A stretch of DNA of 40,097 nt from Sphingobacteriia bacterium. GTDB taxonomy: Bacteria > Bacteroidota > Bacteroidia > Bacteroidales > UBA7960. The stretch is taken from the NCBI GenBank assembly GCA_011390575.1, contig JAABSE010000031.1:1-40097 (forward strand). Direction: 5' to 3'. Every line of letters begins with the position of its first letter. The first letter of the stretch is position 1. A program made the position numbers and the translations under genes. The notes beneath the pieces were generated by a model. That model did not search any database. It was not told the DNA's origin and saw only the letters and a list, made by a program, of their open reading frames with translations. Below are positions 17,904-25,578 of this stretch, one piece after another.

Positions 17904-20591
17904 ATGCAAAAACAATTGTTAATCCTCATTGCGGTTATTCTTTTTTCCGCCCCTTACGCCTTGAGTCAGGATCCTGATTTTGAAGAATTCAGAAGACAGC
18001 AGGAACAGGAATTTCGTCAGTTTGCTGCCGCACGCGACAGTGTGCTGCAGGCGATGAACAGAGAGTTTGACGATTATGTAGAGCAACGCAACCGTGAATA
18101 CGCCGAATACCTTAAAAATGAGTGGGAACGGATGCAGGTATTTCTGGGAGAGAAACCCGAGCCGGGCCCCAAACCCGATGAAATCCCTCCTTATAAACCA
18201 CAAGAGGAAGATGCCGGAAAAAGAGAAGAGCGAAAAGCCAGAGAAGAAACTGTTATCCGCACCATCCCCCCTTCGGATGCCCGGGTTTCACCCCGTGAAC
18301 AATTCACAGAGCCGGTTACGATCAGACCGGTTGATCCGGCAGTACCACGGGTTTCCCAAACCCTTAACATTGACTTTTACGGACGAACCTTTACCATTGA
18401 TGCTGATCGCTCCTTCAGGGGAATCCGAGCCTATGGCACCGACGAAAAAAACGTGGCAGACTGGTTTGACAAGGCTGCCAATACCAGCTTCACCCCTACC
18501 CTGATCAATCTGCTTGATGTAGCAGAAGAAACCGGCATGAACGATTGGGCAATGTTTATGGCGGCCCGCAAACTGGGCGACAGACTGTCGAACAACAATG
18601 CGGTTTCATCAAAACTTTACACATGGTTTCTGTTGTTGCAGGCCGGGTACGATATCCGGCTGGGCCGCCAGGACAACGACCTTGTATTCCTGATGCCTTT
18701 TGCACATACAGTTTACAATACTCCCCGCCTTACCATCGACAACAAAACCTGGTACCTTATTGATGGCAACAGCGAGCAGCCTGTCTTTACCTACCAGCAG
18801 ACCATGCCTGGCGCCTTCAGGGTATTCGACATGAACTTCTACAAAAGCCCGCAGTTTGCCAACAGGCCTACTTCCAAAACCTTAGCTATCAACTACCACG
18901 ACCAGCAACACACACTCGCGCTGCAATACGATGCGGTATTGGTGGCCATGCTGGCTGAACAACCCCAGGCCGATATGAACGTTTACCTGGATGCCGATGG
19001 CTCCAACCTCCTTGTACAATCTACCCAGCAGGTGCTCGAACCCATCCTCCAACCCATGAGCGATATTGAAAAAGTCAGTTTCCTGCTTCATCTTTCCCAA
19101 ACGGCATTCGAATACAAAACCGACCCCGAACAATTTGGCCTTCAGAAATACATGGTCCCCGATGAAGTTATTCATTACACCTCTTCTGATTGCGATGACC
19201 GCGCTGTACTATTTGGCTGGCTGGTGCGCAATTATGCAGGACAGAAAGTAGCAGCCCTGCTTTATCCCGGTCACCTGGCCAGTGCAGTACATTTTCACAA
19301 CGGAAATCCTCCCGGCGACTACGTGCTGATTGATGGGATGGAATTTGTAGTGGCCGATCCCACTTATATCAACGCACCCATCGGGCTTACCATGCCTGAA
19401 TTTATCAACGTGGCCCCGCAAGGATGGATTGTTGATGCAGACAGGTATTTCTTTGAGCAAAGCCTGGCAGTATGGCAACAAGTTTATGAAATGGGCGGCA
19501 GACGTGGCAACAACCAGCGCGATGTGGCCATCAGCCGCAATGGAGATATCTTTATCACAGGTTACCAATCCGGGCCAATGGATATACCGGGAACCCGACT
19601 CAACGTAACCACGGGTGAAAACGAAAAAAGAACCGCTTTTGTCGCTGCTTTCGACAAAAACATGAACCACAAATGGATCAAACTATTTTCATCCGGTGCT
19701 GATGCCACTGGTTTTTCCATCATGCTCGACCCTCAGGAAAATGTGCTGATTGCCGGCAGCTTTTCCGATGAACTAAGTTTACAAAACAGAAAGATTGTTT
19801 CTGAACCCGGTCAGAACGATGTGTTTGTTGCTGCTTTCACCCCTGCGGGACAAATGCTATGGATGGAAAAGGCGGGACTCAACAGCCAGCACAGCAACAA
19901 TGCCATGGCCTATTCGGCCCATCTCTCGTTTCAGGGTAAAATCAGCGGAGTGCATTACTACAATGATCCCAGGGAAAACATCAACGGATTGTTTCCCGAT
20001 GGGGAGCAGGGCGTTGTGCTCACCGGGACCTTTGGCAATACCAGCGGACTTACCACCACCGATGCTCCCGAACTGGCCAGCGCAGGCCGCATGGACTATG
20101 CCGAAATGCTGATTCAGCGCAACCGCGAACTCATTCAAAAGCAGAAAATTGAATCTTCCATCGCCGGACTTTTTGCCGCCATTCAGCTTTCCAAGTCAGA
20201 AGGAGCTGTTTTCCCCGGAGCTGCTGCTCAGGAGGCGCTCAGGAAGGCCAACCCAAGATTCCCTGCCAGCTTCCCCACCACCTTTGAAAACATTGGAAAT
20301 ATCAACTTTCTCAAAAATAAATCCGGCATTATTGAAATTCGCACCAAAGATGGCAATGATGTGTTTTTCGACAAGTTACGTATCAGGGATGGCTCTACAG
20401 TGAGGGTCAGAACTTTAGCGAACGGCGACGAACAAATTGACATTTTGAGCAACATCCACGTAGGCCAGGCCATCGTGTGGTATCCGCTCAACTTTATCCG
20501 ACTCTACGGCCGCAACGGTGACCTGCTGTTCGACTACCGCCGCAACAATAGCCAAACCACCCTGAACCTGAAAAAGGATATTTTGAATTGA
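17904..20591 (+). CDS. Large secreted protein: coiled coil, transglutaminase-like core, SBBP-type propeller
   Basis: An 895-residue protein with a Sec signal peptide (1-21). Residues about 24-115 are highly charged and helical (EEFRRQQEQEFRQFAAARD, NREYAEYLKNEWERM), probably a coiled coil, followed by a proline-rich linker. A transglutaminase-like core spans about 390-495: Cys430 in TSSDCDDRAVLF, His457 in GHLASAVHF and Asp485 in VADPTY form the expected triad. From about 536 there are beta-propeller-like SBBP repeats (RDVAISRNGDIFITGYQSG, then ATGFSIMLDPQENVLIAGSF). The C-terminus is beta-rich and unassigned. The role may be envelope peptide hydrolysis or protein processing; no partner is evident. 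Full triad and order of domains are seen; function is inferred. Confidence 0.8.
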   Translation: MQKQLLILIAVILFSAPYALSQDPDFEEFRRQQEQEFRQFAAARDSVLQAMNREFDDYVEQRNREYAEYLKNEWERMQVFLGEKPEPGPKPDEIPPYKPQEEDAGKREERKAREETVIRTIPPSDARVSPREQFTEPVTIRPVDPAVPRVSQTLNIDFYGRTFTIDADRSFRGIRAYGTDEKNVADWFDKAANTSFTPTLINLLDVAEETGMNDWAMFMAARKLGDRLSNNNAVSSKLYTWFLLLQAGYDIRLGRQDNDLVFLMPFAHTVYNTPRLTIDNKTWYLIDGNSEQPVFTYQQTMPGAFRVFDMNFYKSPQFANRPTSKTLAINYHDQQHTLALQYDAVLVAMLAEQPQADMNVYLDADGSNLLVQSTQQVLEPILQPMSDIEKVSFLLHLSQTAFEYKTDPEQFGLQKYMVPDEVIHYTSSDCDDRAVLFGWLVRNYAGQKVAALLYPGHLASAVHFHNGNPPGDYVLIDGMEFVVADPTYINAPIGLTMPEFINVAPQGWIVDADRYFFEQSLAVWQQVYEMGGRRGNNQRDVAISRNGDIFITGYQSGPMDIPGTRLNVTTGENEKRTAFVAAFDKNMNHKWIKLFSSGADATGFSIMLDPQENVLIAGSFSDELSLQNRKIVSEPGQNDVFVAAFTPAGQMLWMEKAGLNSQHSNNAMAYSAHLSFQGKISGVHYYNDPRENINGLFPDGEQGVVLTGTFGNTSGLTTTDAPELASAGRMDYAEMLIQRNRELIQKQKIESSIAGLFAAIQLSKSEGAVFPGAAAQEALRKANPRFPASFPTTFENIGNINFLKNKSGIIEIRTKDGNDVFFDKLRIRDGSTVRVRTLANGDEQIDILSNIHVGQAIVWYPLNFIRLYGRNGDLLFDYRRNNSQTTLNLKKDILN

Positions 20592-20595
20592 TGGA

Positions 20596-20805
20596 TTATA
20601 CCGGTTTCCTGCCGTGAAGACTTTCAATTTTTCTGCAGGAAGCCAGAAGTCCCTTGATGAGAGCCGGACTGAAACCATTGATTTCCATCTCGCTGAGCCC
20701 TGAAATGGTGATATCTTCATGGTGGTTCCGGCCGCTTTTGATCAATCCTTTGGCAAGTGAAAGCCCAATATTGCCTTCACCGGGAATAGCGATTTTTGCT
20801 GTCAT
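20596..20805 (-). pseudogene. proC: Internally deleted remnant of pyrroline-5-carboxylate reductase
   Basis: The 69-codon frame begins like ProC: MTAKIAIPGEGNIGLSLAKG, then LIKSGRNHHED, matching the dinucleotide-binding N-terminus (usually GxGNxG). From ITISGLSEMEINGFSPALI the sequence resembles the ProC C-terminus (usually TI-G-LE-GGF--ALI-A). Both ends are in one frame, so roughly 200 internal residues are missing compared with the usual 260-270. The catalytic middle is lost and the protein cannot be an active reductase. The frame ends 5 bases from the stop of the convergent 17904 gene. The call rests on recognition by eye. Confidence 0.6.
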
Positions 20806-21032
20806 GTGTTGTATCCTTTTTAAAATTCAGAATAAAGTGAACGATTATTCAGTTAGGAAGCCGGTGTGGTGAAAAGGGGAATTACATCAGGCAATTAACA
20901 CTCACAACATTCCGACGAGCATGGTACCGAAAAGGATGGTGGGTGATCTTCTGTGGCCGGACGATTTCAAGATTGGATACAACAATCCTTTATAATTGAA
21001 ATATTGTAACCTTATTAAATCAATAAGATTTT
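20806..21032. other. Gap between the proC remnant and the toxin gene
   Basis: About 230 bases with no supported gene, repeat or hairpin. An AT-rich stretch near 20990-21040 precedes the toxin stop codon. With the proC remnant it looks like an eroded accessory segment. Confidence 0.3.
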
Positions 21033-21413
21033 TTACAAATCAATAATTTCAATCCCCTGTATTCTTTCAAAATGCTTTATATTAATTGTTGCTAAAGGTA
21101 GTCGGTAATTCTTTGAAGTTGCTCCAATCAGAATATCGGCAATATCAATAAGTTTATTAGATCTCAATAAATCAAGGTATATATCTATTGCAAATTGAGA
21201 ACACGTTTTATCAAAGGGAATTATTGTGAGTTGATCTGATAGTTTTTCCCAATAATCATTATGTGATTTCCTGTTTCCAATACCCACTTCATAATAGGTA
21301 ATGGAAGAGATAGCAAACTCATTGTAGGAATTTGATAATTTATAAAAAAGACTCTTTTCTTTTATCTTTTTCCGGAAAAGCTCTATCAATACTGAAGAAT
21401 CAAGTAAAATCAT
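21033..21413 (-). CDS. PIN-domain toxin ribonuclease (VapC-like)
   Basis: A 126-residue single-domain PIN protein. The acidic active-site residues are seen as Asp5 in ILLDSSVLIE, Glu42 in TYYEVGIG and Asp93 in DIADILIGATS, with Asn111 in the ATINIKHFERI strand that usually reads TRNxxDF. VapC toxins cut tRNA or other structured RNA; the target is unknown. The start overlaps the antitoxin stop by ATGA, the usual translational coupling in these modules. Confidence 0.93.
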   Translation of the reverse strand: MILLDSSVLIELFRKKIKEKSLFYKLSNSYNEFAISSITYYEVGIGNRKSHNDYWEKLSDQLTIIPFDKTCSQFAIDIYLDLLRSNKLIDIADILIGATSKNYRLPLATINIKHFERIQGIEIIDL

Positions 21414-21637
21414 ACCAATCTGGATGAATTAAAATGTTCTCTTGCCTCTTTGAAATCTTCATAGTCATCATCAGACCAAATGGGTGCTTCCAGGATTAGA
21501 CTTTTTACTTTGTGTTGAGAACCTTGCTTATTTGCACCTGAAATGATTTGGTTGAGCAGTTTTTCTTTCTCCTTTGCTGATAGTTGATTGACCAGCCCTA
21601 TGATTTGATCAATAACCTGATTTGAATTGGTTTTCAT
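21410..21637 (-). CDS. Antitoxin of the PIN-domain toxin-antitoxin pair
   Basis: A 75-residue protein directly upstream of, and overlapping, the PIN toxin gene. The N-terminal half is a helical segment (VIDQIIGLVNQLSAKEKEKL). The acidic, aromatic C-terminus (APIWSDDDYEDFKEAREHFN) resembles toxin-neutralising tails. No AbrB or ribbon-helix-helix fold is obvious, so the DNA-binding class is not assigned; the function rests mainly on context. A perfect -7 box lies just upstream. Confidence 0.8.
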   Translation of the reverse strand: MKTNSNQVIDQIIGLVNQLSAKEKEKLLNQIISGANKQGSQHKVKSLILEAPIWSDDDYEDFKEAREHFNSSRLV

Positions 21638-21655
21638 AGCAATTAGAATTTGTTA

Positions 21656-21663
21656 CAAAGATA
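21656..21663 (-). promoter_or_regulatory. -7 box of the toxin-antitoxin operon
   Basis: Minus-strand TATCTTTG is a perfect TAnnTTTG box 19 bases upstream of the antitoxin ATG. No clear -33 TTG is seen at normal spacing, which would suit a weak or autoregulated promoter. Confidence 0.55.
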
Positions 21664-21931
21664 CAATTTTTCAGGTTGTGTTTCCCCGTGTCCTTTGGTG
21701 GGCCGGTAGCCGAAAGACAGCGGTTAAAGGTGGATGAGTGTTAATCAATAATTTGCCCCAACAGGCTCAAATCATAACCCTTCTTTTTACACCTTTTAAC
21801 GTCTTTCTTAAATTTATTGTGGCCAATCGTTTTGTCCTTAACCTCGGTAAGAAAGTACAATTCAAACAGCTTTCACATAAACCCCTCGGGCGATCAAAGA
21901 AAACACTGCAAATTTTCATCAAAAAGCTGCA
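21664..21931. other. Non-coding gap right of the toxin-antitoxin pair
   Basis: About 270 bases with no gene I can support. A plus-strand open frame starting at 21738 has no signal, family resemblance or start context and contains the mltF promoter in its 3' part, so it is probably chance. Confidence 0.35.
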
Positions 21932-21963
21932 TTTGGCAATTGGACAAATAATACATAAATTTG
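21932..21963 (+). promoter_or_regulatory. Consensus promoter of the mltF-APP1-lipid kinase operon
   Basis: TTTG (21932-21935), 20 bases, then TAAATTTG (21956-21963) is a full match to the Bacteroidota primary-sigma promoter. It is the best promoter in the window. Predicted transcription start near 21970 leaves a leader of about 140 bases before mltF. Confidence 0.75.
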
Positions 21964-21985
21964 ATATTCAACCAAAACTGCCCAT

Positions 21986-22088
21986 ATGAACCGAGCCATG
22001 ACAATAATTTTGACACACACGCGGATGATTATAATTCGCAGAACGGCAAAACATGCAGTCAGAGTAATGTTGGCGAGCTCCATCTGAC
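21986..22088 (+). other. mltF leader with a possible 33-codon ORF and hairpin
   Basis: ATG at 21986 opens 33 codons rich in Ile, Thr and Arg, ending TGA at 22085-22087. Near its end GTCAGA (22058-22063) can pair with TCTGAC (22083-22088) around a 19-base loop. This could be a leader peptide, a regulatory 5' UTR or chance. There is no T tract after the hairpin. Confidence 0.25.
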
Positions 22089-22111
22089 CGAATTAATAAA
22101 ATTATAAACAG

Positions 22112-23518
22112 ATGAAAAGACTTACAGGAATTATTATAACGATTGCCTTCATTGTATTTTTTTCAGCTTGTACAGACAGCAAGGGGATACAAGAGGATTT
22201 CCCTGAAATACAGGAAAGAGGAAAGCTGGTGGCCATTACCAGCTATAGCCCACTCTCCTATTTCATCTACCATGGAGAACCCATGGGCTATGAATACGAA
22301 TTGCTGCAGATGCTGGGCGAACATCTCGGGTTGGAGGTAGAGATTAAACTGGCACGTGACCTGGAAGAGATGAACCACATGCTGGCACGCGGCGATGGAG
22401 ATTTAATTGCCTACGGACTGACCATAACAGCAGAACGCAGGAAAGAACTTGCTTTTACCGAGCCCATGAATGTAACCCACCAGGTGCTGGTGCAACGAAA
22501 ACCCGACGACTGGAGGCAAATGAAATTGCACGAAATTGAAGCCATGATGATTCGCGACCCCTTTGACCTGGCAGGCGAAACGGTGCATGTGCGCAAAGGC
22601 TCGGCCTACATTTCAAGGCTTAACAATCTTTCGCTGGAGATAGGAGAACCCATAACCGTGGTGGAAGCTGCCAGTGAGTTCACTACCGAAGATCTCATTC
22701 ACCGGGTGGCCAGTGACTCCATCGGGCTTACCGTGGCCGATGAGAATATTGCTCTGATACAATCGGCCTACTACCAGAACCTTGATGTGGAAACCCCATT
22801 GAGCCTGCCGCAGCAAACTGCGTGGGCAGTGAGGCCATCATCTCCCATGCTGCTTGACACCATCAACGCATGGCTCACTGAAGCCCAGAATCATGCAGAC
22901 TATTATGTGATTTACAACAAGTACTATAAGAACCGGCAGGCTTTCCGTTCGCGCTATGCCAGTGATTTTAACCCATCAAACGGGGGCGGAATTTCTCCCT
23001 GGGATGATTTGATAAAAGAAGGAGCTGACACTCTGGGCTGGGACTGGCGCCTGCTGGCAGCATTGATATACCGTGAATCACAATTTAACCCACGCGCACA
23101 ATCCTGGGCCGGAGCCAGGGGTTTGATGCAGCTCATGCCCCGAACAGCCAGAGAGTTTGGTGCCAGCAATCCTTTCGATCCGCAGCAAAGCATTAAAGCA
23201 GGAGTTAATTTCCTGCTGTGGCTTGATAATTACTGGGCTGAGCATATTGAAGACCCGGAAGAAAGACAAAAATTCGTGATAGTTTCTTACAATGTTGGAC
23301 AGGGACATTTGCAGGATGCCCGCAGTCTGGCTGAATATTATGATGCCGACCCCAATATCTGGGAGGACAATGTGGAGCAATTTATGCTCAAAAAATCCAG
23401 CCCTGAATACTACAACCTTGAAATGGTGAAGTATGGGTATGCATCAGGCATTGAGCCGGTCAATTACATCAAAACCATTAACGAATTGTATGATCACTAC
23501 AAAAACTTTACAGAATGA
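22112..23518 (+). CDS. MltF-like membrane-bound lytic transglycosylase
   Basis: A 468-residue lipoprotein (FFSAC, Cys20). Residues about 33-275 are a family-3 solute-binding-like domain (GKLVAITSYSPLSYFIYHGE, DLIAYGLTITAERRKELAFT). The C-terminal lytic transglycosylase domain (about 295-460) has catalytic Glu322 in YRESQFNP, then GARGLMQLMP (334-343) and the YNVGQGH motif. This is the MltF architecture: it cleaves the MurNAc-GlcNAc bond to give 1,6-anhydro-muropeptides, with the N-terminal domain as a possible muropeptide sensor. It is the first gene of an operon; its last 4 bases overlap the APP1 gene (ATGA). Confidence 0.95.
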   Translation: MKRLTGIIITIAFIVFFSACTDSKGIQEDFPEIQERGKLVAITSYSPLSYFIYHGEPMGYEYELLQMLGEHLGLEVEIKLARDLEEMNHMLARGDGDLIAYGLTITAERRKELAFTEPMNVTHQVLVQRKPDDWRQMKLHEIEAMMIRDPFDLAGETVHVRKGSAYISRLNNLSLEIGEPITVVEAASEFTTEDLIHRVASDSIGLTVADENIALIQSAYYQNLDVETPLSLPQQTAWAVRPSSPMLLDTINAWLTEAQNHADYYVIYNKYYKNRQAFRSRYASDFNPSNGGGISPWDDLIKEGADTLGWDWRLLAALIYRESQFNPRAQSWAGARGLMQLMPRTAREFGASNPFDPQQSIKAGVNFLLWLDNYWAEHIEDPEERQKFVIVSYNVGQGHLQDARSLAEYYDADPNIWEDNVEQFMLKKSSPEYYNLEMVKYGYASGIEPVNYIKTINELYDHYKNFTE

Positions 23519-24570
23519 TTCTTCGACCTGTTACTTTTCCACTTCGGTATGCTTTTGCCATCATCAAAAAGAAGATCGGCAAGCTGGATACCATCAGGAT
23601 TGAATCCCTTTATGCTTTTGGAAACGAAGAAAAGATTTTTTTCAAAGGCAGAGTGATTGAATCCTATAAGCAAAGCAAACCTTCTGCAAAAAAGAGCTAC
23701 CTGCAGAATCTGTTGGGAGCGTTAAGAAGGTATGCCGGCAGCAGTGTTCCGGAAGCCAAAGTAACAATTGAATACCATGGTGAGCAAAAAATCCTGGAAA
23801 GCGATGTGGATGGAATCATTGAATGCTCCTTTTCTCTTTCTCAAAAAGATATCCGGAATAAAAATGACAGAATCTGCTTTTCGCTGGTCCCCGAAGAAGG
23901 CTTAAAGCCAGAACAACAGGAAATTTGTATTGATGTTTTTCGCTACCCTTCCAGTCATCCTGTAGGGGTTATTTCTGATATCGACGATACTATCCTCATC
24001 TCTCACGCCACACAAACCGGAAAAAAATTCTGGCTGTCCATTTCCAAAAATGCTTATACACGACGGCCCTTCCCCGGTGTAAGTGAGTTTTACAAGGCTT
24101 TGTCCAGGGATGGGGAAAATCCGGTTTTTTACGTTTCCAGCAGCGACTGGAACCTCTTTGATATGATCAGAGACTTTCTCAACTACCGTAAAATTCCTAT
24201 GGGCCCGTTATTGCTCAAAGATTTGCATGTTGATTTAAAAAACATCTGGAAGTCAGGAGGAGGCAGCCATTTGCACAAAATAGAAAAAATCGAAATGCTG
24301 ATGAACCTCTATCCCGGAATGAAATTTATTCTGGTGGGCGACAGCGGGCAGCACGATCCGGAAATCTATGCGGAAATAATTCAAAAATTCCCGGGCAGAA
24401 CCCTGGCTGTATATATCAGGGAAATAAAACCCGCTGATAAACAACGAAGAGAACTTCTAAAGGCAAAAATTGAAGATCCTGAAGCGCCCGATATTACTTT
24501 TATAGAGAACACAGAAGAGATGATCAGGCATGCTAAAACTCACAACCTAATTCCGAGTCATGAAAAGTAA
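23515..24570 (+). CDS. APP1-type phosphatidate phosphatase (DUF2183)
   Basis: A 351-residue protein. The HAD-type nucleophile motif is Asp155-x-Asp157-x-Thr159 in VISDIDDTILISHATQ, followed by the conserved YTRRPFPGVSEFYKAL, FYVSSSDWNLFDMIRDF (motif II Ser) and FILVGDSGQHDPEIY (metal-binding Asp). This set is diagnostic for the APP1 catalytic domain. Yeast App1 dephosphorylates phosphatidate to diacylglycerol; the bacterial substrate is inferred. An N-terminal region (1-145) contains a beta-rich segment. The start overlaps mltF and the end overlaps the lipid-kinase gene by 11 bases, so the three genes are translationally coupled. Confidence 0.93.
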   Translation: MILRPVTFPLRYAFAIIKKKIGKLDTIRIESLYAFGNEEKIFFKGRVIESYKQSKPSAKKSYLQNLLGALRRYAGSSVPEAKVTIEYHGEQKILESDVDGIIECSFSLSQKDIRNKNDRICFSLVPEEGLKPEQQEICIDVFRYPSSHPVGVISDIDDTILISHATQTGKKFWLSISKNAYTRRPFPGVSEFYKALSRDGENPVFYVSSSDWNLFDMIRDFLNYRKIPMGPLLLKDLHVDLKNIWKSGGGSHLHKIEKIEMLMNLYPGMKFILVGDSGQHDPEIYAEIIQKFPGRTLAVYIREIKPADKQRRELLKAKIEDPEAPDITFIENTEEMIRHAKTHNLIPSHEK

Positions 24571-25432
24571 ATACTTGTTTGTTGTAAATCCGGTGTCTGG
24601 TACACAGGAAGACAGAGAATCCATTCTATCCACTGTAAAGCAAAGTCTGAGCAATGTTGAATTGTCCATTACAGAGACAACAGGAGAGAATGACATTTCC
24701 ATGGTAAGGGAATATCTCGAAAAGGAAGACTGGAAGGCCATTCTTGCCGGGGGAGGCGATGGAACTATCAGGATGATAGCCAAAGCAACAGGCAAAACTG
24801 ATATTCCGGTGGGAATCATACCTATGGGTTCGGCCAATGGGCTGGCCAAATGCCTGGAAACAGAAACCGTTGCGCAGGCTCTCGAAGCCATTAAAAAAGA
24901 GAAAACCAAACACCTCGACATTTTGCATATCAACAATGATATATGTCTGCACCTGAGCGATTTTGGTTTTAATGCTGGCCTGGTAAAAAAGTTTGAGGAT
25001 GAAGATGAGCGTGGAATGATTGCCTACTTTAAAAGCACACTAAAGCAATTCAGGGAAATGAAACCTTACCGGTTTTCCATCACTATCAACGGAAAAACAG
25101 AAGAAACCACAGCCCGTTTGCTGGTTATTGCCAATGCTGACAAATACGGCACCGGGGCCATCATCAACCCGGTAGGAAAAATTGATGATGGTATTTTAGA
25201 GATTATATCCATTAATCCAGATGGATTTGAAGAAATGGCATCTCTTTCCTTTGACCTTTTCCAGGGAACCCTGGACGAATCAGAATATGTAAAAATCTGG
25301 ACAGCAAAGGAAGCTCATATTACCAACCCCGACGGAGCTGATTTCCAGATTGACGGAGAGGTTATGGAAACACCCGAAAAGATAGATGTTTATTGCAAAC
25401 CCAACCAAATCAGGTTTTTCAGCAATGTATAA
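24560..25432 (+). CDS. Diacylglycerol-kinase-family lipid kinase (YegS/BmrU-like)
   Basis: A 290-residue protein with the DAGK catalytic fold: FVVNPVSGT near the N-terminus, the nucleotide loop GGGDGT at 64-69 and PMGSANGLAKCL at 88-99, where most relatives have GTxND. The C-terminal beta-sandwich includes DGILEIISI and FQIDGEVMETP. Family members phosphorylate diacylglycerol or related lipids. It overlaps the phosphatase gene that would make diacylglycerol, suggesting a recycling or balancing pair; the lipid substrate is not determined. The gene ends at the composite hairpin. Confidence 0.95.
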   Translation: MKSKYLFVVNPVSGTQEDRESILSTVKQSLSNVELSITETTGENDISMVREYLEKEDWKAILAGGGDGTIRMIAKATGKTDIPVGIIPMGSANGLAKCLETETVAQALEAIKKEKTKHLDILHINNDICLHLSDFGFNAGLVKKFEDEDERGMIAYFKSTLKQFREMKPYRFSITINGKTEETTARLLVIANADKYGTGAIINPVGKIDDGILEIISINPDGFEEMASLSFDLFQGTLDESEYVKIWTAKEAHITNPDGADFQIDGEVMETPEKIDVYCKPNQIRFFSNV

Positions 25433-25557
25433 AAAAAGAGCTGTCTCATAAGTTTTGGCTGGTCGTTGAGCCTGTCGAAACGATTGCTGCATACCTTGCA
25501 GATATGCGCTTCGACAAGCTCAGCGTCCGGTAATTCTCCAACTTTTAAGACAGCTCT
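25431..25557. repeat. Composite hairpin: terminator stem with a palindromic repeat inside
   Basis: Outer arms AGAGCTGTCT (25437-25446) and AGACAGCTCT (25548-25557) are perfectly complementary, and a seven-A run (25431-25437) makes a T tract on the minus strand, so it can terminate the M49 gene. Inside, CGTTGAGCCTGTCGAAACG (25464-25482) faces CGCTTCGACAAGCTCAGCG (25507-25525), complementary at 16 of 19 positions, and GCATA and TATGC pair within that. The inner core is the same repeat as at 676-791. Confidence 0.8.
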
Positions 25558-25578
25558 AACTTAATGATGGTTTCGAAC

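Noticed and set aside
21738-21989. 83-codon plus-strand open frame right of the toxin-antitoxin pair
   Set aside because: No signal, domain or start context, and its 3' part contains the consensus mltF promoter.
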